Virus record (IMG/VR): IMGVR_UViG_3300024243_000006
Coordinates: 1 to 64,000 of that record
Origin: a virus
Length of the DNA stretch: 64,000 nt
Reading direction: 5' to 3' (one strand)
Part shown: positions 15,333 through 23,424 of the stretch, piece by piece
Layout: every line of letters starts with the position of its first letter
How positions within the stretch are numbered: position 1 is the stretch's first letter
Made by a program: the position numbers and the translations under genes
Notes under the pieces: model-generated
What the model was told of the DNA's origin: nothing
Databases searched by the model: none
What the model saw: only the letters and a program-made list of their open reading frames with translations

Positions 15333-15397
15333 CTGTCTCCATCAGCGCCTATTGAAAAGATACTAATAAAGAAGTTCCTAACTGATAGGAGCTTAGA

Positions 15398-16003
15398 ATG
15401 TATTTTCATCTTGAAAGGCTTAGAGAAGCGTTAAAGAAAGCAGGCTTTAAGAGACAGGCATCAGCAGTTAACAGATTAAAATTGGCAGGCAATTGGGATG
15501 AGCTATCAGAAGAAGAAAGGGGAAGGTTCGAGCAGAGCACAAGTCCTTATGATTTAATGATAGAGGATCCGGAAGAAACTTGGCAAAGAGAGGTTGGCGA
15601 TAAATCTCCAGAGTCTGAGCGGGATTCTTTCAGATTCAGAAATAAGATGAAAAAGCGCCTTGTAAACAATCGTATGGATCAGTTGTTTTCTGAGCCAAAT
15701 TCTTTGCAGCAGAAAAAAATTGAAAAGTTCAAAGAGGCTGGTATCGAAGAAGATTATATTAGAGCCCTTTATGAGTTGTTCTATTTGTCTGCGGAGAAGG
15801 GTAGCAATATTTCAGATATCACAAAAGATATTGATGATGATGTTGAGATTTATCAAGTAAAATATTACACCACAGGTTTTGAAGAACCAGATACATTTAT
15901 GGCGTGGGAAGTAGGCGACAGTCACAAAGATAGTTTTTATGCTGTCAAAATTCCTGGTAAGGAATCTTCTAAAAAAGAGGGCTATCTCTACGGAGAATGG
16001 TAA
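15398..16003 (+). CDS. hypothetical protein, 201 aa
   Basis: ATG 15398 with AGGAG upstream. Highly charged and helical (LREALKKAGFKRQASAVNRLK; FRFRNKMKKRLVNNRMDQLF), with a more beta-like C terminus. No family recognised. It is followed by about 250 bases without a convincing gene. Confidence 0.65.
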   Translation: MYFHLERLREALKKAGFKRQASAVNRLKLAGNWDELSEEERGRFEQSTSPYDLMIEDPEETWQREVGDKSPESERDSFRFRNKMKKRLVNNRMDQLFSEPNSLQQKKIEKFKEAGIEEDYIRALYELFYLSAEKGSNISDITKDIDDDVEIYQVKYYTTGFEEPDTFMAWEVGDSHKDSFYAVKIPGKESSKKEGYLYGEW

Positions 16004-16260
16004 AAATATACCACTGAGGTTTTAAATTGCTCAGAGGTTGAGCGGATTATTCATGAGATATTTAGCCTCAAATTTGTATTGAACTCAACACAGATGGCTT
16101 TTGCTAAAGCTGTCTTATATAAAAGAACCGGAATTAAAAACTTAGGAATTATTATGACTTAGACTTGTTATGAATTTACATAGAACTATGCTCGCGGTCC
16201 TCCGTTTGTGATTTGAATTAAATATACTTTCAGATCAAACAATACAAATGGAGAATTAAA
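16004..16260. other. gene-poor gap
   Basis: No reading frame with a ribosome site is visible. The stretch is AT-rich; no family A promoter was found. The last bases (ATGGAGAATTAAA) provide the ribosome site of the next gene. Confidence 0.4.
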
Positions 16261-16575
16261 ATGACAAACGAAATTAGAACTACATTCAAAAACAAAATTG
16301 CTAACATCACTATCAGCCGACGCAAGAGTAAGACCGCGCTGAAGGACATTCACAGAGAGGGCGGACACTGGCAAGATATTCTAAACCTTCAAAGGGAGCC
16401 TTCCTATGTATCCCGTTGGGATGCAAGGCACACCATGCTTGCTTACGCAATGCTCAGGGGAACTCCTTACGAAAAGGTTGAAGCCTCTTGCAGAGAAGTT
16501 CCTTCATGGGGTCTTATCGAAACAATCTCTGGAAAGAGTGCCGATGAGATTGAAAGCTGGATCAGGGGCGAATGA
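16261..16575 (+). CDS. hypothetical protein, 104 aa
   Basis: ATG 16261 behind GGAG. Basic N terminus (FKNKIANITISRRKSKTALK), then a mixed helical C terminus. Possibly nucleic-acid binding from its charge; no family recognised. Confidence 0.6.
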   Translation: MTNEIRTTFKNKIANITISRRKSKTALKDIHREGGHWQDILNLQREPSYVSRWDARHTMLAYAMLRGTPYEKVEASCREVPSWGLIETISGKSADEIESWIRGE

Positions 16576-16619
16576 TGTTACTTGATAAAACTTAGACACA
16601 GAACACTGATAAACTGTAC

Positions 16620-16949
16620 GTGGTGACTCGAAAGGATCTGTTCCCTGGTGCTCAGATCGCACAGGCACTACATGCCTTCAGAGAGTTCATCGAAGAATAC
16701 CCCTCCCTTGATCAGGAATGGTATAAGACATCCAATTACATTGCAATCCTTTCCGCTCCTGATGAAGGAGAGTTGGAGCGTCTGTCTCTCAGATTGACGA
16801 AGAAAGGTATCAAGCATTCCTTATTCAGGGAGCCTGATTTTGACAATGAGTTGACGGCTATCGCCATTGAACCCGGCAGAGACTCGAAGAGAGCTTGTAG
16901 CTCATATCCTCTCGCCCTTAAAGAGTATTCTCTTCAGGGTATGAAATGA
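16620..16949 (+). CDS. peptidyl-tRNA hydrolase 2 family protein (copy 1)
   Basis: The sequence around the start, LYVVTRKDLFPGAQIAQALH, is the Pth2 N-terminal signature (Lys of RKDL and the downstream QAxHA). About 109 residues, normal for Pth2. The family frees peptides from drop-off peptidyl-tRNA. The annotated start GTG 16620 cuts the first strand; in-frame codons upstream (back to the TAG at 16593) complete it, so initiation may be at CTG 16614. A second copy is at 18694. Confidence 0.8.
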   Translation: MVTRKDLFPGAQIAQALHAFREFIEEYPSLDQEWYKTSNYIAILSAPDEGELERLSLRLTKKGIKHSLFREPDFDNELTAIAIEPGRDSKRACSSYPLALKEYSLQGMK

Positions 16950-17278
16950 GCGCCTGTACTGTTTATGGCTGTGCCAGAGATAAAGTGTACGCATTGATCA
17001 GGTCGGATGGAAAGTTGTCACGATTCAGCTTCTCTCGGTCTGTGCTTTCACATTGTGGAACTTTCCTTGATGATGGGTGGAGCATTAAGCATCTTCCATT
17101 TGTTACAGGGGAAAAGTTGACGCCGGGCGGTTCATCCCGTTCTGGCGTTTACGCCATTGTGGCAGCCACCGGGTCTGCGGGTAAGACTCTTAGAGTTTGT
17201 TACTCGTCTGAAATGGCAGAAATGCTTTCTTACCCTGGGAATCGAGATGTTTACGAATTTTGGTTAACGGAGGATTGA
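16946..17278 (+). CDS. hypothetical protein, 110 aa
   Basis: Overlaps the end of the Pth2 gene. A beta-rich, slightly basic protein with three cysteines and GSSRSGVYAIVAATGSAGK in the middle, which resembles but is not a P-loop. No family recognised. Confidence 0.6.
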   Translation: MSACTVYGCARDKVYALIRSDGKLSRFSFSRSVLSHCGTFLDDGWSIKHLPFVTGEKLTPGGSSRSGVYAIVAATGSAGKTLRVCYSSEMAEMLSYPGNRDVYEFWLTED

Positions 17279-17293
17279 TGACTGTTAGAGCAG

Positions 17294-17491
17294 ATGTCTG
17301 GTAGCGGCGGGAAAGTACTCGAAAGAGGAGAGGTTCTCGTAAAGACAAAGTGGCAACCATACGTTGTATGGGAGCGATATGGTGACGGGTGGAAGAGATG
17401 CTTTGTGAATAACAAAGTAGATGGAAAGAAAGGCACCCGTCACTCTATGGCTTGGCTGAAGAAAAAAAGGAAAAATGGTGAAGTAAGATGA
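17294..17491 (+). CDS. small basic protein, 65 aa
   Basis: Basic (net Lys/Arg excess), with a beta-like N-terminal half (VLVKTKWQPYVVWERYGDGW) and a basic tail WLKKKRKNGE. Its end overlaps the VOC gene start. Function unknown. Confidence 0.6.
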   Translation: MSGSGGKVLERGEVLVKTKWQPYVVWERYGDGWKRCFVNNKVDGKKGTRHSMAWLKKKRKNGEVR

Positions 17492-17796
17492 AGCTTGATC
17501 ATATCGCTGTTACTGTCCAGAATATTGAGTCCGGAGTCGAGTGGTACATGGGTCGATTTGATCTTCAGGTATTATATAAAGATGACTCATGGGCCATGCT
17601 CAAGGTAGCAGAGCCAGACATCAAGATAGCTTTGGTAATTGAGTCGCAGCATCCAAATCACATTGGAATTAGCTGCGACTCTTTGCCTTCTTTTGCAAAG
17701 GAAGGTAACTTTCATCGTGATGGTAGCGAGTATCATTACGATACAGATCCTTGGGGTAATACCTGGGAATGGGTTAAGTATCCTAAGGAGAAATGA
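17488..17796 (+). CDS. glyoxalase/VOC superfamily protein
   Basis: 102 residues with the VOC beta-alpha-beta-beta-beta layout: LDHIAVTVQNIESGVEWY at the N terminus (first metal His), HPNHIGISCD near 53, and DPWGNTWEWVKYP at the end (Glu and the typical closing strand). Members include glyoxalase I, dioxygenases and antibiotic resistance proteins. The substrate cannot be named. The single module would act as a dimer. Confidence 0.75.
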   Translation: MKLDHIAVTVQNIESGVEWYMGRFDLQVLYKDDSWAMLKVAEPDIKIALVIESQHPNHIGISCDSLPSFAKEGNFHRDGSEYHYDTDPWGNTWEWVKYPKEK

Positions 17797-18122
17797 TGAG
17801 AGTTGAAAGAAGGGGTCCATATCGCAAATTAGAATATCGTCGCAATTTTCAATGTAAAGATTGCGGTTCTGCTTTGTCTGAGTGGTCGAGTTGCCTTGTT
17901 CTTGAAAAGGGAGATAAGAGTAAAATTAGGTTTACTTGTCCTGTCTGCAAAGAGACGAACCGTATGGTTGCCACCAATCCATCTTCTTTTAGCAGAACGG
18001 TTCCTTCACCGAAGCAAAAGAAATATGGCAAAGCCAGTATTCCATGGGAATTCGTTTTAGTTATGGTACCACTTGTTGTGCTTCTGGTACTTGGCGGACT
18101 ATTCGCAGTCAATTTCATCTGA
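17793..18122 (+). CDS. zinc-ribbon membrane protein
   Basis: An N-terminal zinc ribbon (CKDCGSA near 21 and CPVCKET near 48) followed by a C-terminal membrane helix (VLVMVPLVVLLVLGGLFAV). The ribbon would face the cytoplasm with the tail anchored in the inner membrane. Function unknown. Confidence 0.7.
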   Translation: MMRVERRGPYRKLEYRRNFQCKDCGSALSEWSSCLVLEKGDKSKIRFTCPVCKETNRMVATNPSSFSRTVPSPKQKKYGKASIPWEFVLVMVPLVVLLVLGGLFAVNFI

Positions 18123-18157
18123 TCAGAATGACAAGATATTGGTGACACGAAGGAGTA

Positions 18158-18613
18158 TTGATGATTCGTGAATTTAAGGGGGATCTTTTGGCAAGCGATT
18201 GCGATGTAGTTATTCATTGCTGCAATTGCTTTCATACAATGGGTTCTGGAATTGCAAGGGTAATAAAGAAAATGTATCCTGAAACGGCGCGTGCTGATCA
18301 TGAGACCAAGTTCGCCAGCAAAGATAAGCTCGGAACATTTTCGATGGCAGAGGTGGATGACGGGAGCAGAAAAGTTTTCAATGTGTACGGGCAGTATCGA
18401 TATGGCGGCGGCGTGCGTAACGTGGATTATGATGCTCTCGAAACTGGTTTGACTAAGGTATACGAATACCTAAAAGATAATGATCTTCTCGACACAGTGA
18501 AGGTTGGAACATATCGGATTGGTTGCAACAGGGGCGGTGCAAGTTGGTCAGTAGTTGAGCCGATTCTGGAACGTTCTTTCCCTGATTGCGACGTTTACGT
18601 TTACGAGTTATAG
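18158..18613 (+). CDS. macrodomain protein (ADP-ribose-1''-phosphatase-like)
   Basis: 151 residues matching the Poa1/Appr-1''-pase type macrodomain: FKGDLLASDCDVVIHCCNCF at the N terminus, HTMGSGIARVI (phosphate loop), and KVGTYRIGCNRGGASW (Gly-rich loop) near 118. Family members bind ADP-ribose and remove 1''-phosphate or ADP-ribose from proteins or DNA. Placed before Pth2, NMNAT-Nudix, NadV and NADAR genes it may reverse ADP-ribosylation by a host defence or clear ADP-ribose products. Note the family also processes a by-product of tRNA repair. Confidence 0.85.
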   Translation: MMIREFKGDLLASDCDVVIHCCNCFHTMGSGIARVIKKMYPETARADHETKFASKDKLGTFSMAEVDDGSRKVFNVYGQYRYGGGVRNVDYDALETGLTKVYEYLKDNDLLDTVKVGTYRIGCNRGGASWSVVEPILERSFPDCDVYVYEL

Positions 18614-18654
18614 TTTTCTCATAGCGGCCCTTTAAAAGGGAGCTATATGGAATT

Positions 18655-18683
18655 TTTATAGGAAACTCAGAAGACGTTATAGG
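18655..18683 (+). promoter_or_regulatory. phage promoter, family A variant
   Basis: TTTATA at 18655, a 17-base spacer GGAAACTCAGAAGACGT and TATAGG at 18678. It shares ACTCA with the family and lies directly before the second Pth2 gene. Confidence 0.5.
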
Positions 18684-18693
18684 GAGGTGAGAG

Positions 18694-19086
18694 GTGGCTG
18701 TTAAGCAAGTTTTGGTTGTCAGAAAAGACTTGAATATGGGGAAGGGTAAGATCGCGGCGCAATGCGCTCATGCTTCCCTTAAAGTCTTTTTCGATAAAGG
18801 TTCGCTACAGAAGATGAAAAGCAGCGTGATCTTTCGCGTCAAATTCTGGAGGGACGCAATCGAATGGTACAACGGTTCTTTTGCGAAAGTTGTTGTATGT
18901 GTAAATAGCGAAGACGAATTGCTTGAGATATATCAGAGGGCATGTAACGCCAAGATTCCAAGCTCCCTAATTGTAGACGCTGGGAGAACAAAGTTTCATG
19001 GCGTAGCAACCAAGACGGTTGTAGGAATTGGTCCTTTTAACTCAAGCGCAATAGACAGAATCACAGGAAACTTGAAGCTTCTGTGA
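18694..19086 (+). CDS. peptidyl-tRNA hydrolase 2
   Basis: GTG 18694 behind GAGGTGAGAGG. The signature KQVLVVRKDLNMGKGKIAAQ, then CAHAS at the N terminus is the classic Pth2 start (substrate-site Lys and the QxxHA helix), and SLIVDAGRTKF with TVVGIGP gives the C-terminal strands. About 130 residues. Pth2 is the archaeal/eukaryotic type and is unrelated to bacterial Pth1. Likely role: recycling of phage tRNAs from aborted translation. Confidence 0.9.
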   Translation: MAVKQVLVVRKDLNMGKGKIAAQCAHASLKVFFDKGSLQKMKSSVIFRVKFWRDAIEWYNGSFAKVVVCVNSEDELLEIYQRACNAKIPSSLIVDAGRTKFHGVATKTVVGIGPFNSSAIDRITGNLKLL

Positions 19087-19097
19087 AGGAGTAGAAC

Positions 19098-19391
19098 ATG
19101 AGAGTCGAAGAAGCAAGAAAGAAATACCGGGCAGCGCATGGTGAAAACGAAAAAGCTTTGTTTTCCGTTTGCATCTCATACGCTAAGTCTAAGATTGAGT
19201 CAGCCATTGATAGTGGCAGCAAAAGTGCTCAGGTGGATTGTTCTTCCAAGGAGGCTCTCCTTCAGGCCCAAAAGCACTTCAGAAATCTTGGATACACCGT
19301 ATCGAGAGTTGAATATGAGGATGGCAGCCCTGAAGAAGGAAACATGGCTGGTGCAAGTTACTACTACGTCACAGTGAGAGGTTGGGCTTAG
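19098..19391 (+). CDS. hypothetical protein, 97 aa
   Basis: ATG 19098 with AAGGAG upstream. It resembles small phage proteins of alpha-beta form that start VEEARKKY and end in a strand (GASYYYVTVRG). The alternating Ser/Lys middle (SGSKSAQVDCSSKEALLQAQ) suggests two helices. Function unknown. Confidence 0.6.
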   Translation: MRVEEARKKYRAAHGENEKALFSVCISYAKSKIESAIDSGSKSAQVDCSSKEALLQAQKHFRNLGYTVSRVEYEDGSPEEGNMAGASYYYVTVRGWA

Positions 19392-19397
19392 TAGTTT

Positions 19398-19426
19398 TTG
19401 TTTGCGACCGACAAGTTCGGTATAAA
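19398..19426 (+). promoter_or_regulatory. possible promoter before NMNAT-Nudix gene
   Basis: TTGTTT at 19398 and TATAAA at 19421, 17 bases apart, in a gap between genes. The spacer does not match family A. Confidence 0.45.
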
Positions 19427-19468
19427 AGAAATGGCGATAGAGCCAATAAAAATGATATGGAGTAGACC

Positions 19469-20548
19469 ATGGATAAGGTAAGAGTCGGAGTTGCCATTGG
19501 CAGCTTCCAGCCTATTACGGCACCACAGTTTGAGAGCGTTGTAGTCCCCGCAGTCGAAGAGAATGACATTACTGTTGTCATTCTCGGTTCGTCGTTTAAG
19601 CCGAGGACTCCGCGAAATCCATTTGATATGGGAATGCGAGAAGCAATGATCTCCGCGACGATCAAGGCTTATTTTAATTCTTCGGAGGTATACTTCGCTG
19701 GCGTTCGAGATTATCTTTACAACAACACACAGTGGCTCTGCGATGTGCAGTCTGCTGTTTCTGACGTTCTAAAGGAAATCGAAATTGCGCCAGAGAATGC
19801 AGAGATTACTCTGTATGGTGCTGCACTTCGTGGAGACAAGAGTTTCTACCGTTCTTTTCCCAGGTGGAGAACCCAGGTTTTGCCACTTGAAGGCGGAGAG
19901 CTTGCGGACCTGAGAGTTAGAAACTTTATCTACGAAGAGATTCTTCGAATCAATGATGGAGACGAGCACCCCTTCAGGACAGATACTTGGAGAGAGGAAG
20001 TTCCAGGCCCAGCGATTGATCTTATCGAGTCTTGGATCTCGTCAGAGGTGGCTGGTTTGATTGTAGATGAAGATGCCTACATCAAGAACTATATCGCGGC
20101 AACTCAGACAGGAAGGTACTACAATATCCACCAGACAGTAGACAATGTAGTAATTCATAAGGGTCTGATTCTGCTTGGCATTAGAGGCGCTCGTCCTGGC
20201 AAGGGATCGTTGGCGCTACCCGGTGGTTTCCTTAAGCACGATCTCACGGCGGTTGCCGGAGCGATGAAGGAACTTAGAGAAGAGACTCGTCTGCGTCCGA
20301 ATACTGGATGGCTTGTTGATAGTGACAGGTTTGATCATCCAGATAGAAGTGAACGCGGCAGAACGATTACAGAGGCTTTCCTCTGGCAGATTCCAGATCA
20401 TATTAACCTTCCGACTGTGAAGGGGAGTTCTGATCTGAAGAGGGCCGGATGGTATGAGCTTTCTGATGTAAAGAATAACCGGATTGGAGAACTGTTCGAG
20501 GATCATCTTGACATTATCGAGTCCATGACCGCAAGACTAAAAGGATAA
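19469..20548 (+). CDS. NMNAT (NadM-like) - Nudix fusion protein
   Basis: 359 residues. Residues 1-180 match bacterial/phage NadM: GVAIGSFQP at the start and VVILGSSFKPRTPRNPF near 50. Residues about 210-350 are a Nudix domain: LALPGGFLKHD and MKELREETRLRP keep the catalytic Glu triad. This is the fusion of NatV and cyanobacterial Slr0787 type, which adenylylates NMN to NAD+ and hydrolyses ADP-ribose. Oddly, the nucleotidyltransferase HxGH motif expected right after FQP reads ITAPQ, so adenylyltransfer may be impaired or altered. NadV follows 0.5 kb on. Confidence 0.85.
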   Translation: MDKVRVGVAIGSFQPITAPQFESVVVPAVEENDITVVILGSSFKPRTPRNPFDMGMREAMISATIKAYFNSSEVYFAGVRDYLYNNTQWLCDVQSAVSDVLKEIEIAPENAEITLYGAALRGDKSFYRSFPRWRTQVLPLEGGELADLRVRNFIYEEILRINDGDEHPFRTDTWREEVPGPAIDLIESWISSEVAGLIVDEDAYIKNYIAATQTGRYYNIHQTVDNVVIHKGLILLGIRGARPGKGSLALPGGFLKHDLTAVAGAMKELREETRLRPNTGWLVDSDRFDHPDRSERGRTITEAFLWQIPDHINLPTVKGSSDLKRAGWYELSDVKNNRIGELFEDHLDIIESMTARLKG

Positions 20549-20594
20549 GTGATATTATGATTGTTTTCACTAACGCAATTAAGAATTCTTAAAT

Positions 20595-20620
20595 AAGAAG
20601 ATTGCTTCGGTAGTCTTCTT
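20595..20620 (+). terminator. hairpin with UUCG tetraloop
   Basis: AAGAAGATTGC and GTAGTCTTCTT pair around a TTCG loop, 11 pairs in all, in the gap after the NMNAT-Nudix gene. The T-tract is short (T before CAC), so it may be a terminator or an RNA-processing/stabilising hairpin. Confidence 0.55.
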
Positions 20621-20645
20621 TCACAAAGTATAGTGGGAAGACATA

Positions 20646-21050
20646 ATGAAAATAGAAATTAAAGACGGACAGAGAAAGGTAGTTGCAACAGGCGCGAAGA
20701 GTTTGAGAATTGTAGCTTCAGAAGAACATATTCAAAAGATGAGTAATGGATCTCTGAAGGCATATCGAACCAGAGTGCTGATGTATCACAAGTGGGTTAA
20801 TGAATTCAAATTTCATTACCGAATTGACCGAGAATGTAACGCTGACAGTTTTCTTTACAAAGACAATAAAGAAGTATATGATACTATTTATTGGCTTCAA
20901 AAAGCAGTTAACCGTGAGTGGTATAGGAGAGACAGAGCAGCTTACGCTGCATGGTCGAAGGAGAAAGGCGTATCAGGCTTTTCTCCCCGTCACTGGTATA
21001 AATCCGAGTATGCAGAGGCATACAAAACAATTAGAGCACCAAGCTCTTAA
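20646..21050 (+). CDS. hypothetical protein, 134 aa
   Basis: ATG 20646 follows the hairpin. The protein is basic and Tyr/Trp-rich (YHKWVNEFKFHYRIDREC; NREWYRRDRAAYAAWSKEKG). Charge suggests nucleic-acid contact. No family recognised. It lies between the NMNAT-Nudix and NadV genes. Confidence 0.6.
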   Translation: MKIEIKDGQRKVVATGAKSLRIVASEEHIQKMSNGSLKAYRTRVLMYHKWVNEFKFHYRIDRECNADSFLYKDNKEVYDTIYWLQKAVNREWYRRDRAAYAAWSKEKGVSGFSPRHWYKSEYAEAYKTIRAPSS

Positions 21051-21089
21051 CCGGGGATAGACCCCATTTAAAATAGAAAGGAGAAAACA

Positions 21090-22595
21090 ATGAGTTTTCT
21101 AAATATTATTCCGGCATCGGTTCTTACCGATAGTTACAAGGCTGGTCACTTCGAGCAGTATCCTGACGCAAACCAAATGACTGCATACGGTGAATTCCGT
21201 AAGCCGTTTGAGGGAATGGAGGATGAACGGATTGTCTTTCACGGCATTCGTTACATCGTTGAGAATTATCTCAACCGTCAGTGGACAGAGAGAGACGTAG
21301 AGAAGGCCGCACTGTTCTACAGCACACACAACGTGCCGTTTACAGAGTACCCTTTCCCGAAGGCTCTCTTCTTGAAGGCAGTCAGAGAGAATAATGGTTA
21401 TTTGCCAATCAAGCTTGAGGCTTTGCCCGAGGCTTCGGTCGTGTACGCACACACGCCTCTGTATCAGATTACAGCAGGTAAGGGTACAGAGTTTAATGAT
21501 AAGGAGTTCTCGCGGATCGTTACGTTTTTCGAGACTCTTCTGACTCAGGTATGGTACCCGTCGAATGTGGCTACGCTTTCGAGGCATACTCGTCAGGTTA
21601 TTGAGGACTATTTCGATCTTAGTGTCGATGCCGAAAATAACTGGCAGGTAGTATATAAGCTTCATGACTTTGGATTCCGAGGTGCCACTTGTGTTGAGGC
21701 AGCTTTGATCGGCGGTGTTGCTCACCTACTCTCGTTCGAGGGAAGTGATACAATGCCTGCCTGTTACTATGCTCAGTTTGAGCTTAATGACGGCAAGCCG
21801 GTAGCTATGAGTATCCCTGCAACTGAGCATAGTGTTATGACCAGTTGGGACACCGAGCTTGAAGCTGTGATGAACATGGTGGATAAGTACGGACATGGAG
21901 TGTTCGCTACGGTTGCTGATAGTTACGACTACACAGCTTTCCTGAGAGACATTCTTCCGGTTGTTGCCCCTCTTGTCAAAGAGAAGGGTGGAACCCATGT
22001 TGTTCGTCCTGATTCGGGTGATCCTGTTTCGTGTGTGTTGGAGGCTCTTGAGTATTGTGAGAAGGCTTATGGCAGCTATGTGAATAGCAAGGGCTACAAG
22101 GTTCTCTATAACTCCGCAGTTATCCAGGGTGATGGTATCAATCACTTTACCGTGAGAGATATCCTCAAGGCTGTTACTGATGCTGGCTGGAGTGCAGTGA
22201 ATGTTGCATTCGGTATGGGCGGCGGACTGTTGCAGAGACACAACCGTGACACCATGAGTATGGCAACCAAGCTCTGTCAGATCGAGTACGCAGACGGACG
22301 TGTGCGTGACGTGATGAAGACCCCTAAGACTGACGATGGTAAGTACAGTCTTCCCGGTCGTCTCAAGGTCGTAAGAATCGATGGTGTGGCTATGGCTGTC
22401 CCCGAGGAATGCGAAGGCGAGAGTGAGTTTGTAACTGTCTATGACTGTGGACCTGTCGATGATGCTTGGGATGAGACTTTTGATGAGACTCGTGCTCGTC
22501 TGAATGCTCAGTGGGCAGCGGCTCCTAAGACTGCTAACGTTGTTAGTGAGGCTCTTAGAGAGAAGGCTGAAAGAATCATCAGTACGCGAAAGTAA
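21090..22595 (+). CDS. nadV: nicotinamide phosphoribosyltransferase
   Basis: A 501-residue NAMPT/NadV protein: VLTDSYKAGH at the N terminus, KLHDFGFRGATCVEAALIGG near 190, SIPATEHSVMTSWDTE near 235 (catalytic His), HVVRPDSGDP near 305 and VIQGDGI near 345 (phosphoribosyl-pyrophosphate site). It makes NMN from nicotinamide and PRPP. With an NMNAT it forms the two-step salvage route that some phages use to rebuild NAD+ after host NAD-degrading defences (the NARP2 arrangement). Confidence 0.95.
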   Translation: MSFLNIIPASVLTDSYKAGHFEQYPDANQMTAYGEFRKPFEGMEDERIVFHGIRYIVENYLNRQWTERDVEKAALFYSTHNVPFTEYPFPKALFLKAVRENNGYLPIKLEALPEASVVYAHTPLYQITAGKGTEFNDKEFSRIVTFFETLLTQVWYPSNVATLSRHTRQVIEDYFDLSVDAENNWQVVYKLHDFGFRGATCVEAALIGGVAHLLSFEGSDTMPACYYAQFELNDGKPVAMSIPATEHSVMTSWDTELEAVMNMVDKYGHGVFATVADSYDYTAFLRDILPVVAPLVKEKGGTHVVRPDSGDPVSCVLEALEYCEKAYGSYVNSKGYKVLYNSAVIQGDGINHFTVRDILKAVTDAGWSAVNVAFGMGGGLLQRHNRDTMSMATKLCQIEYADGRVRDVMKTPKTDDGKYSLPGRLKVVRIDGVAMAVPEECEGESEFVTVYDCGPVDDAWDETFDETRARLNAQWAAAPKTANVVSEALREKAERIISTRK

Positions 22596-22599
22596 TAAT

Positions 22600-22609
22600 C
22601 CGGTACAAT
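22600..22609 (+). promoter_or_regulatory. promoter-like site, family B (CCGGTACAAT)
   Basis: CCGGTACAAT immediately after nadV, identical to the site at 8867. It would place a transcript start at the base of the hairpin that follows. Confidence 0.4.
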
Positions 22610-22649
22610 CCTAAGGGTAAGGGGCAGGTCATCTGTCCCCACCTTTAGG
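22610..22649 (+). promoter_or_regulatory. 5' leader hairpin next to ribosome site
   Basis: CCTAA, GGT, GGGG and CAG on the left pair in order with CTG, CCCC, ACC and TTAGG on the right, a long interrupted stem. Its 3' arm runs into the AGGAGA ribosome site of the gene at 22659, so it could hide that site or protect the mRNA end. Confidence 0.5.
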
Positions 22650-22658
22650 AGAGTACAG

Positions 22659-22937
22659 ATGTCAGAACAGAACGAACATGCCCCCGATGATTTGGTGGCG
22701 TTTAAGCTTGTCCAACATTTCACCATGCAGGGTGAGGCAAGTTATGAAGATTTTATGCAGAGAGTATCTGCCCTTAAGTTAATTGCTCAAAAGCTTGACC
22801 TGCTTAGGCAGGCTGAAGTGAAGTTAGCGGAACAGGAAAAATACATTGAACAATTAGAAGGCGAAGTCGAGGTTCTCAGATCACTGAGTCCGACGAGCGA
22901 AGAAGTGTTGCAGGATTTAGATTCTACAACGCAGTGA
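22659..22937 (+). CDS. small coiled-coil protein, 92 aa
   Basis: ATG 22659 behind AGGAGA. A C-terminal heptad-like region (LRQAEVKLAEQEKYIEQLEG) indicates a coiled coil. Lies between nadV and the NADAR gene. Function unknown. Confidence 0.65.
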   Translation: MSEQNEHAPDDLVAFKLVQHFTMQGEASYEDFMQRVSALKLIAQKLDLLRQAEVKLAEQEKYIEQLEGEVEVLRSLSPTSEEVLQDLDSTTQ

Positions 22938-22941
22938 GGTA

Positions 22942-23424
22942 ATGATGTCCAGTGAGCAGTTTACATTTTTTTGGGATGGGCCATTCAGTCAGTGGTATGA
23001 GTCATCTTTTATTATCGATAATGTCAGATACAACTGTGCTGAACAGTATATGATGGCGGAAAAGGCTCGCTGCTTTGGAGACAAAGAAGCTGAGCGAGAG
23101 ATTATGAAGACTGACCATCCAAGGATTCAAAAGGCTTGGGGACGTAAGGTCAAAAACTTCAATGCAGATAAATGGAACTCTGTATGCAAGGACGTTGTTC
23201 GTAGAGCAACGGTTGCTAAGTTCACACAGGATGATGCACTGCTTCAGATCCTTTTGGATACAGAAGGAACCACTCTTGTCGAGGCAAGTCCTTATGACAA
23301 GATTTGGGGAATTGGTCTTCAGGCTGATGATAAGCGGGCACAGTCTCGCAGTACATGGCGCGGTAAGAATTGGCTCGGAGAAGTGCTTACGTCTGTTCGT
23401 GACAGCCTTGGGAAAGCGGCTTAA
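22942..23424 (+). CDS. NADAR / YbiA-like N-glycosidase
   Basis: A complete NADAR domain: FFWDGPFSQWYESSF at the N terminus, NCAEQYMMAEKARCFGD near 33 (catalytic Glu region), WGRKVKNF near 70, SPYDKIWGIGL near 120 and WRGKNWLGEVL at the end. Members cleave ADP-ribose linkages; one in phage RB69 (AdfN) defends against the DarT toxin by removing ADP-ribose from DNA guanine. Starts at ATG 22942 or 22945. Confidence 0.9.
   Translation: MMSSEQFTFFWDGPFSQWYESSFIIDNVRYNCAEQYMMAEKARCFGDKEAEREIMKTDHPRIQKAWGRKVKNFNADKWNSVCKDVVRRATVAKFTQDDALLQILLDTEGTTLVEASPYDKIWGIGLQADDKRAQSRSTWRGKNWLGEVLTSVRDSLGKAA

Noticed and set aside
21099-22241. Two long minus-strand frames opposite nadV
   Set aside because: They mirror a strongly conserved plus-strand gene; no ribosome sites and no family resemblance.
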